Origin: Phytophthora hibernalis
Taxonomy: Eukaryota; Oomycota; Peronosporomycetes; Peronosporales; Peronosporaceae
Assembly: GCA_012656075.1 (NCBI GenBank)
Contig: JAAKBF010000132.1
Coordinates: forward strand, 51,556 to 115,555
Reading direction: 5' to 3'
Length of the DNA: 64,000 nucleotides
Both the position numbers and the translations under genes were made by a program. Under the pieces are notes generated by a model. It did no database searches. It was not told where the DNA came from and saw only the letters and a program-made list of their open reading frames with translations. How positions within the stretch are numbered: the first letter of the stretch is position 1; each line of letters begins with the position of its first letter. Positions 45,590-57,102 of the stretch are shown here, piece by piece.

Positions 45590-45689
45590 GGACCTGCTTC
45601 CAAGACGGGAAGACAAGTTGCTCGTACAGATAGTAATGTAGTTTGAAAAAGAAGGCATACGCATTTCATGGCACTACGTTGAGCGCCGG

Positions 45690-46034
45690 TTGGCGAGGAC
45701 GAAGCAGACGGCCCGCGCCCTCCAGATATGTTTGGTTAGTCTCAAGCGCACCCATGGCAAGAGTGTAAGCGACTTCCCGCCTTGCTTCTTTGGTAGCGTC
45801 AAGACCGGTCGTTTATTGGCAGTATTCGCGTCGACAGGAAGTCAGAGGACAGCGAACTACGGTCCTACTGCGACACCGAGCACCTCACATTATCTGTCAC
45901 CGGTGAAATCAACAACGACACTACGATGTACAAGTCCTGGTCTACCAGCGCGATTGCTTGCGGTGCAGCCAGCGAGTTCAACGACGACAAGAAGATATAC
46001 GATTCCTGAGATAATATCACGATTACCATGGTGA
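45690..46034 (+). pseudogene. Decayed histone H3 copy retaining the N-terminal tail
   Basis: The frame at 45,690 reads (TTG in place of ATG) followed by ARTKQTAR, identical to residues 1-8 of mature histone H3, the tail that contains Lys4. It then reads ALQ.CLVSL and RTHGKSVS, which align weakly with the H3 alpha-2 and loop segments ALQEAxEAYLVGL and AIHAKRVT. The segment between tail and ALQ is deleted. Beyond about 45,800 the frame is Ser/Thr-rich and unrelated. In histone H3 the core would pack DNA in nucleosomes; this copy has lost the start codon and most of the core, so it cannot encode H3. It lies between SET copies B and C. An eight-residue exact tail match is unlikely by chance, but the rest of the alignment is weak. 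Confidence 0.5.
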
Positions 46035-46099
46035 ATCGGACGAGCACCATTCGTGCAATACTACAGCAAAAGACGACGGCGGCGTTGTCCAAGAAACGA

Positions 46100-46189
46100 G
46101 GCGCAGCATCGTCTCTGCACTACCCGCTCCTGTGGCCTGTCTGTGGCGCAGCATCGCCTCTTCCCTACCCGCTCATGTGGCCTATCTGT
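46100..46189 (+). repeat. Two-copy 45-bp tandem repeat
   Basis: 46,100-46,144 and 46,145-46,189 are direct copies starting GGCGCAGCATCG and containing CTACCCGCTC, with a handful of substitutions; they encode a repeated Pro/Trp-containing stretch in one frame but no known protein. Confidence 0.85.
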
Positions 46190-46327
46190 GCTGCACCCAT
46201 CATCAGAGGTGTCCTGAAGGTTGCATGAATGTGGAAGGCTTTTCCATATTGCATTCTCCCTTAATTCTCCCGGCCGCCCATTCAACCCCCGCCGCGCCGC
46301 GTAAGATCCCGCAGCCGCTACAGCATC

Positions 46328-48082
46328 ATGCCCCGCCTAAGTGCAGCTGAACTACCTTCCGAGACCCTCTATGCAGACGACGTACTCGAGTATTACTCGA
46401 TGGCGTTCGTCTGTGGCGATGTATGAGGCCACCGCGTATCTACCATTCTTAGCGTTGATGACACCCAAGGCGAGCCGTACCCGATCTCCGTGGACACAGG
46501 AGAGATGATCCCTCTGACCAACATGGTGAAGCGCCATGCTGACCGGTTTGGAAACTGCTTTAAAACCGGGTACGCTAAGTGGCGGAAGCTCAGGACGCTT
46601 CATCTTAGTGCTGGGCGCGTCCAGGCCCCGACACGATCCAGCACTCTCAATTCGGCTCTTGAGAGAGCTGTGGAAGCTGCTTTCGCTGATACCAGACGTC
46701 AACTTGATGCTGAACGTGTGGAAAGGGGTGCAGCGACTCAGAAAAGGCTGTAACGAGGGCAGGCGAAGGTGAAGCCATTGGCGTCCCCACATCGAGGTCG
46801 TCCAGCGCGCGCGAAGTTGCCCGGGAGAAGATCCCGACACCTGCAGTGGCTTCCTACGAGGCAGACGCAACTCTGTCAAGCGAGGAGAAGGCCGTGATCC
46901 CTGTCTCGACGTCACCCAGCGCGACTATTGATTTGGTATCCTCGGACAGCGAGCCTTGTGGGGTTCAAGGGCTGTTCTCTGCTCGTGCACCCTGTGCCAA
47001 GCCAGCCACAGAGCAAGATGCTGAAGTGCAGTGTGAGGAAGAAGAGGTTGCGTGTGAAGACGCGTGCGAGGTGGTCCCGAGTGATGCAGAGCTGCTAAAA
47101 CTACAAGAATACGTGAAGAGCATCCCGACCAGAGGACAACGTGAACAAATTCGGCAACAGTCCAAGAAGAGACGCGCGGGGTGGCACGTCAGTCGATCTA
47201 GGAAGCGCCGCCACCAAGCGAAGTGCGGCATTTCACGTAGCGGCACCCAGATTCACCACGCCAAGTCCCTAACAGCAAGGAAGATCAAAGATTTGCTGGG
47301 TTTGCCGATTGTGAAGGAGCGCCTCCAGAAGCTGCATGCGCGCCGTCCAGTTTTCAAAGAACCCGTCGTTGAGCATTCCCAGATTGTTTAAGAGGTGGCG
47401 TGGCCGTCAGAAATTGACTTTATAAAGGAATGCATTGTACCCGAGGGTACCGGTATATCTTTCCCAGATATCGGCGATTTTGGGCGGAGCAAGTGCTTCG
47501 GGGACTGTTTCATGGACACCTGCGAGAATGTAAGCTGCGCTGTTTACTGTACGCCACAATGTTGCAAACTTGGGGCGATATGCAGCAACGCACCGCGTGC
47601 GAGAGCTACGCGACACCTTTCGACACCGGGAGGGTCGGCCTTGGTGTGTACACGACATCGTTCCTAGACGTCGGGGACATAATAGGAGAGTATGCAGGAA
47701 AGTTGTGCGAGTATAGCGCATTGATCCCGGGCAGCCAAATCAAGCGATGAAGCAGAACAGCGGGTACACGTTGCTCTATAACACCAAGTCGGTCCGCAAC
47801 AAGTACGTTTACGTTGAAACATTGGATTGCGGGTTCACCACGCGCTTCATTAGTCATGCACGCGACCCCAACGCTGCTTTCGTAGAGGTGCACAACAGAA
47901 GGAGTGTGAAGGTTCTGGTGCGCATGATAAAAGACGTCAAGGCGGGCGCGGAAATTACAGTCGACTACGTCAACGAGAGATGGTTCACGTTTGCGTGCGA
48001 CGACTGCTGGGCCCAAAGAAGAAGTAGCTGGAAACCGCGAACGTACACGATAGCTGTGACGTGTAGGTATGTACTCATATAG
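46328..48082 (+). pseudogene. AWS-SET methyltransferase-like gene, copy C (diverged)
   Basis: ATG at 46,328 gives MPRLSAAELPSETLY and YYSMAFVCGD, the same N-terminus as copy B. HADRFGNCFKTGYAKWRKL and SALERAVEAAFADTRRQL follow in another frame. The middle (46,846-47,391) is acidic with IDLVSSDSE (a possible SUMO-interacting motif) and then a strongly basic block (RQQSKKRRAGWH, RKRRHQAKCG). The AWS Cys cluster reads CFGDCFMDTCEN and CTPQCCKLGAICSN (47,495-47,595). The SET core is RVGLGVYTTSFLDVGDIIGEYAG, KYVYVETLDCGFTTRFISH, then AGAEITVDY at about 47,941-47,970, with the usual DY in this copy. Stops and frame changes occur near 46,425, 46,750, 47,391, 47,600 and 47,745. It is clearly older than the A/B pair, since it differs at many residues. 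Confidence 0.72.
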
Positions 48083-48800
48083 GTTTCATCTAATGGAAAT
48101 AAATATTTTGGGTGCTGGAAGGCCAGACGTATTTTTATGTATTGACTCAACTTTGAAGGAAGCACTCGGGTACGCGACATTGCTATGCACTTACGTATCT
48201 CATTCCAAGTTCTACATCGTGTGTACGGTTGGCGGGTGTGACGCTGGAGCTTAAAACGTCAAGGCAGGTCCTACAAAGTGTGCACGGCCGACGAGCGAGT
48301 CTGTCGTGACCCCGCCGGTCGACTTCTTCTTCCGTCTGCTTACTAGAAGCTCTCTACCGAGATTGTCCACGCGAGAGGTAGTCCGGCGAGCATACACGAC
48401 GTGCACGCAGGTTCCGAATGTGAAGCAGAACTTACAGGGGCACCACTGAGTACGAAGGTCAACTGGTCACCCCACCAGAGGCTGGTTGAGGACCTCCATC
48501 CTCGCGTAATTCGAGCCCATCTGCGCAGACACAGCTATCCCGATCTCGCTACGCTTTGTAGGATTGACTTGAACACGACGAGCTGCCCACGATAGCACAC
48601 GCACAATTCTCTGCTCACCTGGAAGTTGCGATCGCCTCTTCACTTTGCCATAACTGCAGCAAGTTTACACGCGCCATTTCGTTAGCACGTCGCACCAGAG
48701 AGGATGACGGTACTATAGTATAGAGAAACGGGCGTACGTTTCCAGCGCTGTGGTGGCAGCATTCACTTGGCTCCTGCAGTAGCGCCCCCATGGTCAGGCG
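48083..48800. other. Spacer
   Basis: No gene recognised. GC content stays moderate, and short frames such as 48,401-48,595 have no domain. Confidence 0.3.
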
Positions 48801-48809
48801 GCGGCGCAG

Positions 48810-50160
48810 GGTGTAGCCCCTTTTAAAACGTTGTTAAACGTCTCGACTGGGTTGTTAGTGGTGGCGAAGCCGCTTGCGGTCCAAAACGCTTGCCAGTTGC
48901 AGAAGCGCCCATAAAGCCACTGGTCGCGCATGTATACACCAAACTCGTACAGTGCCGGTTGTCTCAACCAGTACCGCAAAACTTGTTCCCGCATCGCCAA
49001 ATATTCGTACTCATTGATCGCGAAGTGCATGTTGTATATGTCTCCCACTAAGCTTGCGCACACTTCCGAGGAAAAACCTCTCAGAGCCTTGTGGACGTTT
49101 TTCATAACGTGAAAGAAACACATTAGAAAAGTGTATCGTGGGTGACTGCCGAATACCGTGCGTAGCGCGTTATTTTTTGCTTTATCAGCATCTCCCATTG
49201 TAAACTGCACGAATAGCTGTTGTCCCGTAATAGACGTAAACAGTCGACTCAGCGCTCGCAGCGCGGCTTCATAGATCTCTTCGACCTCTTGAGACACCAC
49301 GAATAGAGCAACCACGTGAAACCCACGCAAGCGATCTGACACCCCGACGACCACATTCGGGTATTCCAGTCTGTTCAATTTGTAGGTGGCATCAATATGT
49401 AGAATAAAAATCTCCGGAGGGATGGCCAGTCGCAACACCATCGCCTTCGTTGACAGCCCAACAAGAAAGGGCGTCTCATCCGAGCCGTTTCCAACCACGG
49501 ATCGTCCATGTATATCCGCAGCAGACGTGAATGTGAAAGGCTGCGTCAACGACTCGGCCCCATTGAAAGCCCAGTCCCCCATCCAGCTCCTAATATCGTC
49601 AGCCCGGTCATGATTCTCCAGCTTTGTTCGGGCATAATGGTTCACGTAGTTTTGAACTGTACCTAGACTAGGTACAGCTTCGAGCTCCAGCCCAAATTTT
49701 CTGTAGAGAGCTTGGCGGATGCGCATCGGCTTCAGGCGCTCCTGCGTCAACTCGCGGCAAAATGTCTTCTGGGCGCAGGAAAGTTTAAGTCGCTGGGGTG
49801 ACGCGGCCTGGGTGAAATGTTCGCCATGCTCGTATAGAGAAGCTCGCCCAGTCTTCAGACAAACCAGTAACTTACCCCGCCAAGAGCATGGATCGGTTTC
49901 GGAGACGCAGGCTCTGATGTGCATTTGAGGAGTCTATAGCGCATTTGATGTAGCTCGTCGTAGGCACGCAGCGTGCACGTCACGGGGTCGCTCTTGTGCA
50001 CGTGGTGCGATTTTAGTCTCTCCAACGCAGTGTCGGCTTCATCTTCCGTCAGGTCGCCGGCAGGGCACGCGCGGCGGTATCCTTCCCAAGCTGGGGTTCC
50101 GGGCCTGGACTGCTTATAAACGTTTGAAGTGGTGCACTTCGCGGTCAACTTAAGGCGCAC
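48810..50160 (-). pseudogene. MULE transposase 3
   Basis: The minus strand encodes, from 50,160, an N-terminal region with LRAYDELHQMRYRLLKCTS. After a one-base frame change near 49,918 it continues over a long clean frame (49,924-48,794). Motifs include CSWRGKLLVCLKTGRASLYE (WRGK-type Cys region), FILHIDATYKL (first Asp), FTMGDADKAKNNAL (second Asp), FLMCFFHVMKNVHKAL and ATTNNPVETFNNVLK (Glu). The three catalytic residues are all present. The frame ends at 48,794 in unrelated residues directly after the Glu block, so the SWIM finger and C-terminus are missing; the copy is 3'-truncated. Related to MULE 2 at 17-19 kb by the shared core words. Confidence 0.85.
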
Positions 50161-50240
50161 ATCACAAACGACTCAAGGCGCACATCACGAACGACTTAAG
50201 GTATACATCACGAACGACTTAAGGTATACATCACGCGCAG
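50149..50240. repeat. 23-bp tandem repeat, four units
   Basis: Units at 50,149, 50,172, 50,195 and 50,218 share the pattern CTTAAGG, then CACATCAC or TACATCAC, then GAACGA; the last is partial at its end. The array overlaps the 5' end of MULE 3 on the minus strand and precedes the DOT1-like region on the plus strand. Confidence 0.85.
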
Positions 50241-50559
50241 CAAAGCCTCTGAAGTGGCCTGTTTGTGCGAATTGCGATACGCACCACCCTTTTCGTGCAC
50301 GTGTGCAGAAAGCAACGGCGGTCCAGAACACCCACATCGAATGGTGGGAATCTCACACTGTTCGGTGTTTTCCCGATCCTGTGGTGCTGACGCAGATTTT
50401 TGGTGGTGATACCGTACTGTTGGGTAAACTTCACTGAGTCTCACGATTCCTGCGCCGCCTGCGCATTTTCTTGCAACACGGAACCCCACGCCGGTCTTGC
50501 CTACTGCAAGACCGGCGAAATCATCGCCGACCGCACCGTGTACGAATACGCCGCCACCG
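50241..50559 (+). other. Possible 5' coding part of the DOT1-like gene
   Basis: A plus-strand frame reads PLKWPVCANCDTHHPFRARV and HIEWWESHTVRCFPDPVVL, then after a frame change SHDSCAACAFSC and AYCKTGEIIADRTVYEYAA. The composition (paired Cys, no stops for long spans) looks coding. I cannot name the domain; its position suggests it is the N-terminal part of the methyltransferase-like gene that follows. Confidence 0.35.
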
Positions 50560-51276
50560 GCGGGACTTAAAGCGAGACAGAGCTCCACGACAGAGGCGCA
50601 GCCTTCCCGACCAACTCTTGAACCCAGCCCTGTGCATTCGGTGTACGAGCGAGGTTTCCATCTCCTGAAGAAGATTTACTTGGCCTTGCCAAAGCTGGGC
50701 GAGTGATTGCAGCGATATTTAATGTTGTAAGTGCCGGAGACGTGTGCCAACGACCTGGAACGAACGAATGTAAATACCGGGGAAGTTCTTCCGGCAGGTG
50801 TTGCTGCCATGATCGATGCCATGAGGCCTCTTAACGGCAACAATACCTTCTCGACATCGGCGCGGGGATTGGTAACGTGCTTACTCAAATTGCACTGACT
50901 TCCCATATCAAAGCGTTTATTGGAATCGAGGTTATATGGACTTATCGGACCTGGGAAGGGCGCGCATACAACATTATGTGAACGAGTATCCTCTACTCCG
51001 GAAAGTGAAACTGGAGATGAAGTAGATATAGATTTATCATCAAGGGAACCGATGTGTGATTCTACGGTCGTATTCACTAACAACCTCTTGTTCGAGGAGC
51101 CCGTTCAGATGGAGCTGAATAGCATGCCAAAAGTGCGCGATATCACCGAAAGTTGCCAATTCTGCCCACGGCATCGCTCCACATGCGTGCAACCTTTCTG
51201 CGCTACTTTGAAGCTCACATGTACACTGGAAGTGCCGTGTAGCTGGAAGTTGGCAGCCCACTATCTATATCTATAA
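50560..51276 (+). pseudogene. DOT1-like methyltransferase fragment
   Basis: DOT1 enzymes methylate lysine 79 in the histone H3 core using S-adenosylmethionine. Across three frames I read VIAAIFNVVSAGDVCQRPG, LPAGVAAMIDAMRPLNGNN, and the cofactor-binding motif LDIGAGIGNVLTQIALT (50,850-50,900). FIGIEV follows, then a helix (RARIQHYVNEYPLLRKVKL), and VVFTNNLLFEEPVQMEL (about 51,066-51,116), the counterpart of the DOT1 FxNN-xxF block. The end (CQFCPRHRSTCVQPFC, then VPCSWKL) reads to a stop at 51,276. Frame changes occur near 50,780, 50,849 and 50,930-50,985. The call rests on the DIGAGIG and FTNN blocks with correct order and spacing. Confidence 0.62.
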
Positions 51277-51349
51277 ATATACCGTCGTCGCAGGTAACTA
51301 ATACATTCCTCATTTTCAGCCCGAGTGGCGTTTCACGACCACTCCTTCA

Positions 51350-54060
51350 GCTTCACTATCCGTGGTCATCTCTGAGTCTGCGGCCTCCTCTAAGTACGCA
51401 GCGATGAACACGGTCACAAGCGGTATCACCGTCTTCAGCTCGGCTTCTGTCGGATGCAGCATCCGTCGTCATCGTACTCGTCGCCTCCGCATATGTCAAC
51501 AAAGGTAAACCATGCGGCATGGACATTGTATGCTGGTGCAGCATGTTGCCTCCGTCTACTTGCGAGTGCTCGACCGCACCATACGTGCTGATTTCAGCAG
51601 CAGCTGCATCCCTGTCGATTTCTCCGCGTCCACTTCCGAGAGCATCTTGATGCTGGCCCTCGTCAATTTGGTCGCAGCTTAGTACGGTACTGGATTCACC
51701 ATCGATGTCGATACCCCCCAACGCCTCACTAATACGAAGCGGACTTGGTTTCGTTTTCACATGCGAGTCGAATCTTGGCGAACCATGAACACCGACGAAC
51801 GTTGCCTTTGGCACTAAATACTTGGTTTGGGAAGTAGAAATCAATTTTTTGTCGGCACGTCAAAGTTTTGTTCTTGCAGCACCACGATTTGTTTGGGAGT
51901 ATCACAACTCACTACTTGGCATAAACACACATAGTGTATATGACAGTAGTTCGTAACCTGCGTAGGGTACCCTCCTTCTCACCTGCAGATAATGCACCTC
52001 CTTCGCTTTCGGTTCGTGTCTGGGTGTATTTGTCTTGCATCTGGATACTGCTCTGACTATTTGCCCATGGATTGATTGTGAGGGCATGACCTCTCCGCCA
52101 AATCCTGTCGCGTCGGGGTATTCCTACCGTAGAACCTGCGGCCCTCACTGGAGCATGTGTCCACTACCCACCAATAAGATCGCTGACCAGATCGGTCATA
52201 AATATTCTGTGGAGGTCCCGAGATGACGATTCTGGTGTTGCTAGACGCCGAGTCAAATATACGTTTGATCGTCCGATGTCTACAACTGCGAGCGCAAGTT
52301 TCTTGTGCCAGCGCCTGTAACTGTGACCATCCGCAATTGAGAATCATCCACGAATCTGGTCTAGCCGGTCGACGCTATGCATCTTTTGGTTATACTCTCG
52401 AATGCAAGTCGTGCTTGAAAATCTAGTGACTCATTTCCAATCGTCCGACTCACAGACGACGATGTAGACGCGTCCGCGTTGAATAACATGTTCAAAATGT
52501 TGACATCACATTACGAAGCAGCTACCATGCTGTGTTCTATTGACACCGACTGACGTGTGCCGCCACGTGAGCACCTGTCTTCCCTGATCAACATTATATG
52601 ACCGGACCAGTGCTTGCTTTTGTTGCGTATGGTACCTCGTCCATACAAGCCTTTCACACGAAGTACTTTGAGCACTTGCACTGAGCCATAGTAATTATCC
52701 ATGTTCACCACACGTTTGGGCCCGAAGAGGGGTCGCGCCACTTCTAATACGTGTTAACGGATCTTAGATACCGTCGCAAGCTCCTCGCTCAATGCTTGGG
52801 CCACTTCAGTTCAACAACGCAATACATCAATATCATGTCAGTTGCAGTTCCGTCTATGGTTGAGAGATATCCATGTAGACGATCAGCAAACCATGTACAA
52901 CCTAAAGCGATACTTTCCGGTGGGCTTGGTCGAATTGAACACGATCATATGGCGACCTTGTCGTGATCGATAAGCTACACTCGCCTCGTCAATAGCAACG
53001 TTCCTTTAAACAACAACGTACTTATCCCAGTCGCATTAAGCAAATTCAGCAGAGTTCTAATCCTAGCTGCCGCATCCTTGGCTAGGTTCGTGGGAGACGC
53101 GTTGAAACTTAGACACCGCTGAGATACTTGTACCGGTTTTAGAGTAATGATTCCATCAAACGAAGTAGTATTGCCACCAAAAATAGTGTCTTCGGGTTGA
53201 GGCCCCAGTAATTCGTGTACTCACCCTTGACATTTATAGCCATGAAGAACATGATGTCCAAAAACGACATCAACTCGCTCATCGTGAAGGGCTGCGACAC
53301 TTTGATGTCGTATGCGACATCTTGAACAAGTGTCTGTATTCTGGTCGGAGATAAGTCGTCAACGAGCGATCGCCTTGTCGGTACAGATCATGTGGAGCGT
53401 CTGTGTTTGCCGACGGATAGAAGCGCAAGCTTTTGACACCCTCAACTTCAGCCAGGTTAGTCGGGAGTACTTTCATTGGATTGTAGACGTCGTACGATTC
53501 AGTTTCAAGAAGATCGGACGTGTCATCGAGTTCGATACCTTCAGACTCATCACACTCCAGAAGCTCCTGCCAGGCATGTGTGCCCTTTTCTTTCGTCAAA
53601 GCGTTGTGGTTGTTGATGGCCATCTGGATAGTGCCCACGCTCAGGTACTCAACTCAGCTTTGAAATTGACTATCTAGCGACAGAATCTGAAGCTTGTCCT
53701 TCAACGTTTTAGCCCGTGGCACACTCTGCCAACGATGTATGCTGATCCCACAGGGCGGTAATTTTTTTATCCACCCACAGGACTCCTTTGCAGGACAAAA
53801 TGCCACATATTTGTCGATGAACATCTCTTGGAGAAGAACCGGGGATGTAGCCGGCGTCAAAAGTTGAGGTTGCTCTGATCTCCCACTCGGTGTTGGCGAG
53901 AGCATCCCAAACCTAGGCCGTGTGATATCCAACATCCATATCCACACCAATAAGTAAACGCTGTCGAGTAGACACGAAATGTCAAGTATAATCCAAGATT
54001 TCACCGTCTGGAGGAGGTTTGGACGTCTAGCCAAATTTGCGCAGGTATGACCACGCATTC
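51350..54060 (-). pseudogene. PiggyBac transposase 3 (strongly decayed)
   Basis: From 54,058 downward the minus strand gives an N-terminal region (WDALANTEWEI, GYIPGSS). Next come an acidic block (53,638-53,420; ECDESEGIELDDTSDLLE, VYNPMKVLPTNLAEVEGVKS), FMAINVKGEYTNYWGPQPED near 53,240 and KRVVNMDNYYGSVQVL at 52,715-52,670 (catalytic Asp region). RGTIRNKSKHW follows, and a C-terminal Cys-rich part near 51,980-51,900 (RRCIIC and YCHIHYVCLC). A further minus-strand frame at 51,844-51,356, Asp/Ser/Ala-rich, may be an out-of-frame remnant. Stops are frequent, so this is the oldest of the three PiggyBac copies. Motif order identifies the family despite the decay. Confidence 0.65.
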
Positions 54061-54846
54061 TGGTACAGTAAAATGCCGCCTAACACGTTCGCAGGGAGCG
54101 CAGCACCCTTCCACTTGCTGACGTTTAACGCCTCCGTTTCCTAGCGGTAAGTAAGCGCCACCATTGTTCCTTTTCACCATCCGATGCCACTACTGTCGCC
54201 GCTGTTGCCGATTCCTGCCTGATTTTTTATGAGGGGAGGGAGTGGATGCCACAACGTATCGTCACATCGTCATTTGAATAGAAAGGTCCTTCTTTGTATA
54301 TTTACTATTGTATCAAAACATATCATCATTACAAATTTCAGGATATTATTTTCAGCAGGCCAAAATATAACGCGCGTGCTCATATTCAGTTTTTTAATGT
54401 GTATGCAACCCCATCGACAAGCTCCAACATTTGGCTTGCATTTCATGTCACGCGCGTAAACACGAATTGCAGTTTGTTGCTCTACAGAGCGGGAAACATA
54501 CACCAAAACAAACGATTCGCCCGCCTCCGGCCTAGCAAATGATGGCGTTACGTCCTGCTGCATTCAGATGGAGCTGACTAACGTTTCTGAAAGTACGCCA
54601 ACATTCGTACGCGCATCTCCCCTCAGAGTTTGTCACTTCTCGTGGTTCCATGCGCGATCCGAAGAATGAGAGCTCCATTGGCTTTACCGCCTAGGGGATC
54701 ACACCGTCGAGAAGCACAACATGATACCAGCAGTTTGAATTAGCTGTAGTGACGTCGTTGTATTAGCGTTTAACTCCCTAAGCATTTACTCCGTCGTTTA
54801 TGTTCCACTCGTTGAAGCGATAGTATCTCGCAATGCGATCGTTGCC
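54061..54846. other. AT-rich spacer
   Basis: No gene recognised. Frames on both strands at 54,229-54,563 have no known domain. Confidence 0.3.
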
Positions 54847-56090
54847 CTAAATTTCGCGAAACATCATCCGGGCAAAGTCTTCGTAAACCATATCACTCGT
54901 GGCGTCATCGCCACGCCAATGTTTTTCGTAAACCTGGTTGATGCCAACAATGCGAGTTAGAACGTGGTGCAGGCGCATACACGCTCTGAGAAGTATCAAA
55001 CTGTGCTTGTGATCGTCAGCAGAAAGAGGCATCTTGATCTGCACAAAATCATCCTTGAAGGGCTCGCATGCTCCATTCTGCAGCTTGACGAGATGAGAAT
55101 TGGACTTCATTAGTGGTCGGTACTCCGAACATTCTTCCTTTGTGTTGAAGGCGACGGATCAGGCTCGAATCCTTCCTCGGTGGGATTATAATTTGCACTT
55201 GAAGACACGCTTCGTTGCGCAGGAAGGCAGTATCTATTGCGTAGAATCCGTCTCGTGTTTGACGAAAGGATTGATCGGACAGATGGCGAGCAACTGCAGC
55301 ATGGTGCCAGCTTTCGGGCGCGTTTAGACTTGTGAAGATTATACCCTTATCCAGAGCGAATGACATTACACTGGAGCAGTAGTGGCTGCAAGCCCAGGCG
55401 TTGTAGTACGAGTTTGAACATTGTCGTCGCAAGAAGTAGCTGCTGGTTTGTTGAGGCCATAAATGAAACAAAACCCTTTTTCGAGGAGCGGGTGACGAAG
55501 ATGGATCGTCTCGGTGTAGTCACTAAAGTCAGATTTGTTCGTAGGTCAGCGAATTGTTGCAGCTGGCATTGCCGCTGAAACTACGTCCAAAATCTGCCAG
55601 AAAAAGTCAAATAGCGTCTGCATACGCACGGGGTCATTGTAGCGATCTGTTAAAGTGAGTGCTCTGGCATCGATGAACAGAGGTAGTGCAGGACAAGCGA
55701 TAGAGCTGCAGCAGGCGATTGAGACCGACGCTCTGGTCTCGCTTTTTCCTCGACATCTATGTCGGGGCTTGGTATTGGGGTGAAGCTTCATCTGCACTTA
55801 GCACCACGATCAGTAAAACTTACATCGATGTCGTTTGGGAGAGCACCTTGGATCAAATCAGTCCAGCAAAACGTGAAACGTTTGAACGTCAAATCCAGTC
55901 ATCCTTATGTGATCTTTATCATCCCCGAACTATAGATCGCCTACCAAGCTGTCCCATGGCGGGATGTGGGCTCTTGTCAAGTAGCTGGGTTCACGCTGAT
56001 CCTGACGCTTCTGTTCCATGCTTTCCACGGCTAAGGCGAGCGAGAGAAGAAGCACCATACTCCCGCTTCCAGCAGTGCTGCGCGTGCGGA
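54847..56090 (-). pseudogene. PIF/Harbinger transposase (DDE_Tnp_4)
   Basis: The minus strand reads DHIRMTGFDVQTFHVLLDLI near 55,900 (N-terminal helices) and, after frame changes, LSLVLHYLCSSMPEHSLQQI-like residues at about 55,700. GFCFIYGLNKP follows near 55,460, where the family has FIDG (first Asp replaced by Tyr). Then YYNAWACSHYCSSVMSFALD, FTSLNAPESWHHAAVARHL (second Asp of the SWHD block replaced by His) and IDTAFLRNEA. The last blocks are RQAAEWSMRALQGAF (third acidic residue, Glu, kept) and KMPLSADDHKHSLILLRAC. Harbinger transposases work with a Myb-like partner protein, which is not seen here. Loss of two catalytic positions and several frame changes mean it is inactive. The transcript strand and domain order are consistent throughout. 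Confidence 0.75.
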
Positions 56091-57102
56091 ATCGTGTTCG
56101 AATCCAGAGTAATGGTCCTTTGCAATGTTCGTGGGTAGCTCGGGAGTTCTCAAACTACGGGACGCCATCTCAAACTCAAATCTAGGCGTCCCCAAACGCC
56201 TGCGGGAATCGATCCACTTAACCCTTTGGCGAGCTGCAATTTTTAACTATACTTTACAAATTCAAGTCAAATCAAACAAAAGGGCGCATTTTGCAGGGAT
56301 AACCGGGCCTTGGTAACAAATCACACAGTATGCATTTCTGATGGTTGAAAACTCGGTAAAAGATCGCATTTTTCGCCCTCTTTGGTTTCATTTTGATTGG
56401 CCAGTATTGAATGTAGTGCATACTTCGTTTATTAATCAAAACTAAACGGCGCACCGTGTTGCTTCGGTAAATTACCCGGGAATTAAAAGTAAGTTACGGG
56501 TGATACCCTCGGTTTTGACCGACGGCAGATCGACGTTGCTATGTTGATGATGCTCGACCCGCCAGAATCGTACCAATATGAATTGGTCTAGTGGCGTGAA
56601 CGACTTCAGTTCGTAGTAAATGCAACTAAAACGCTCGATGTCCGCGAGATTTGTGGCTCCTTGCGTTGCTTCAAGTCATGCCTGCGCGCGCGATGCTGCA
56701 CGAATGCTACTTGAGTCAGTCACGAGCACACTAGACCTTGACATTACTTTGACTTGTGATATTGAATTCACGTTTTTACGAAGCAACTGCAACGGCAGCA
56801 CCACCGTTGCCACTGCCCACGTTTGTCACGCAGGTCTCGCCACCACCAGTGCCTACAACGCATTCAGCAACGCGAATAACATGATTAGATACGCATAAGA
56901 CTTTGAAAACAACAATTATATACCTGTTGCGCTGTTATTTGTTGCAGCACCTGCACCACGCTCAGAGTCACGTTCTACATGTGACCCACGTCCACCTCGC
57001 AACCCCCGCCCACCTTTCCCACCTCGACTTGAAGCAACTACAACTGCAACTCCTGCACCTGTATTGACACTGCTGGCGCTGTCAAAGCTTGCATCATCGA
57101 GC
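56091..57102. other. Unassigned, partly low-complexity
   Basis: A plus-strand frame at 56,620-56,898 (Ala/Ser/Thr-rich) and the sequence near 56,940-57,100, rich in CACCTGCACC-type words, have no recognised domain. The rest is AT-rich. Confidence 0.3.
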
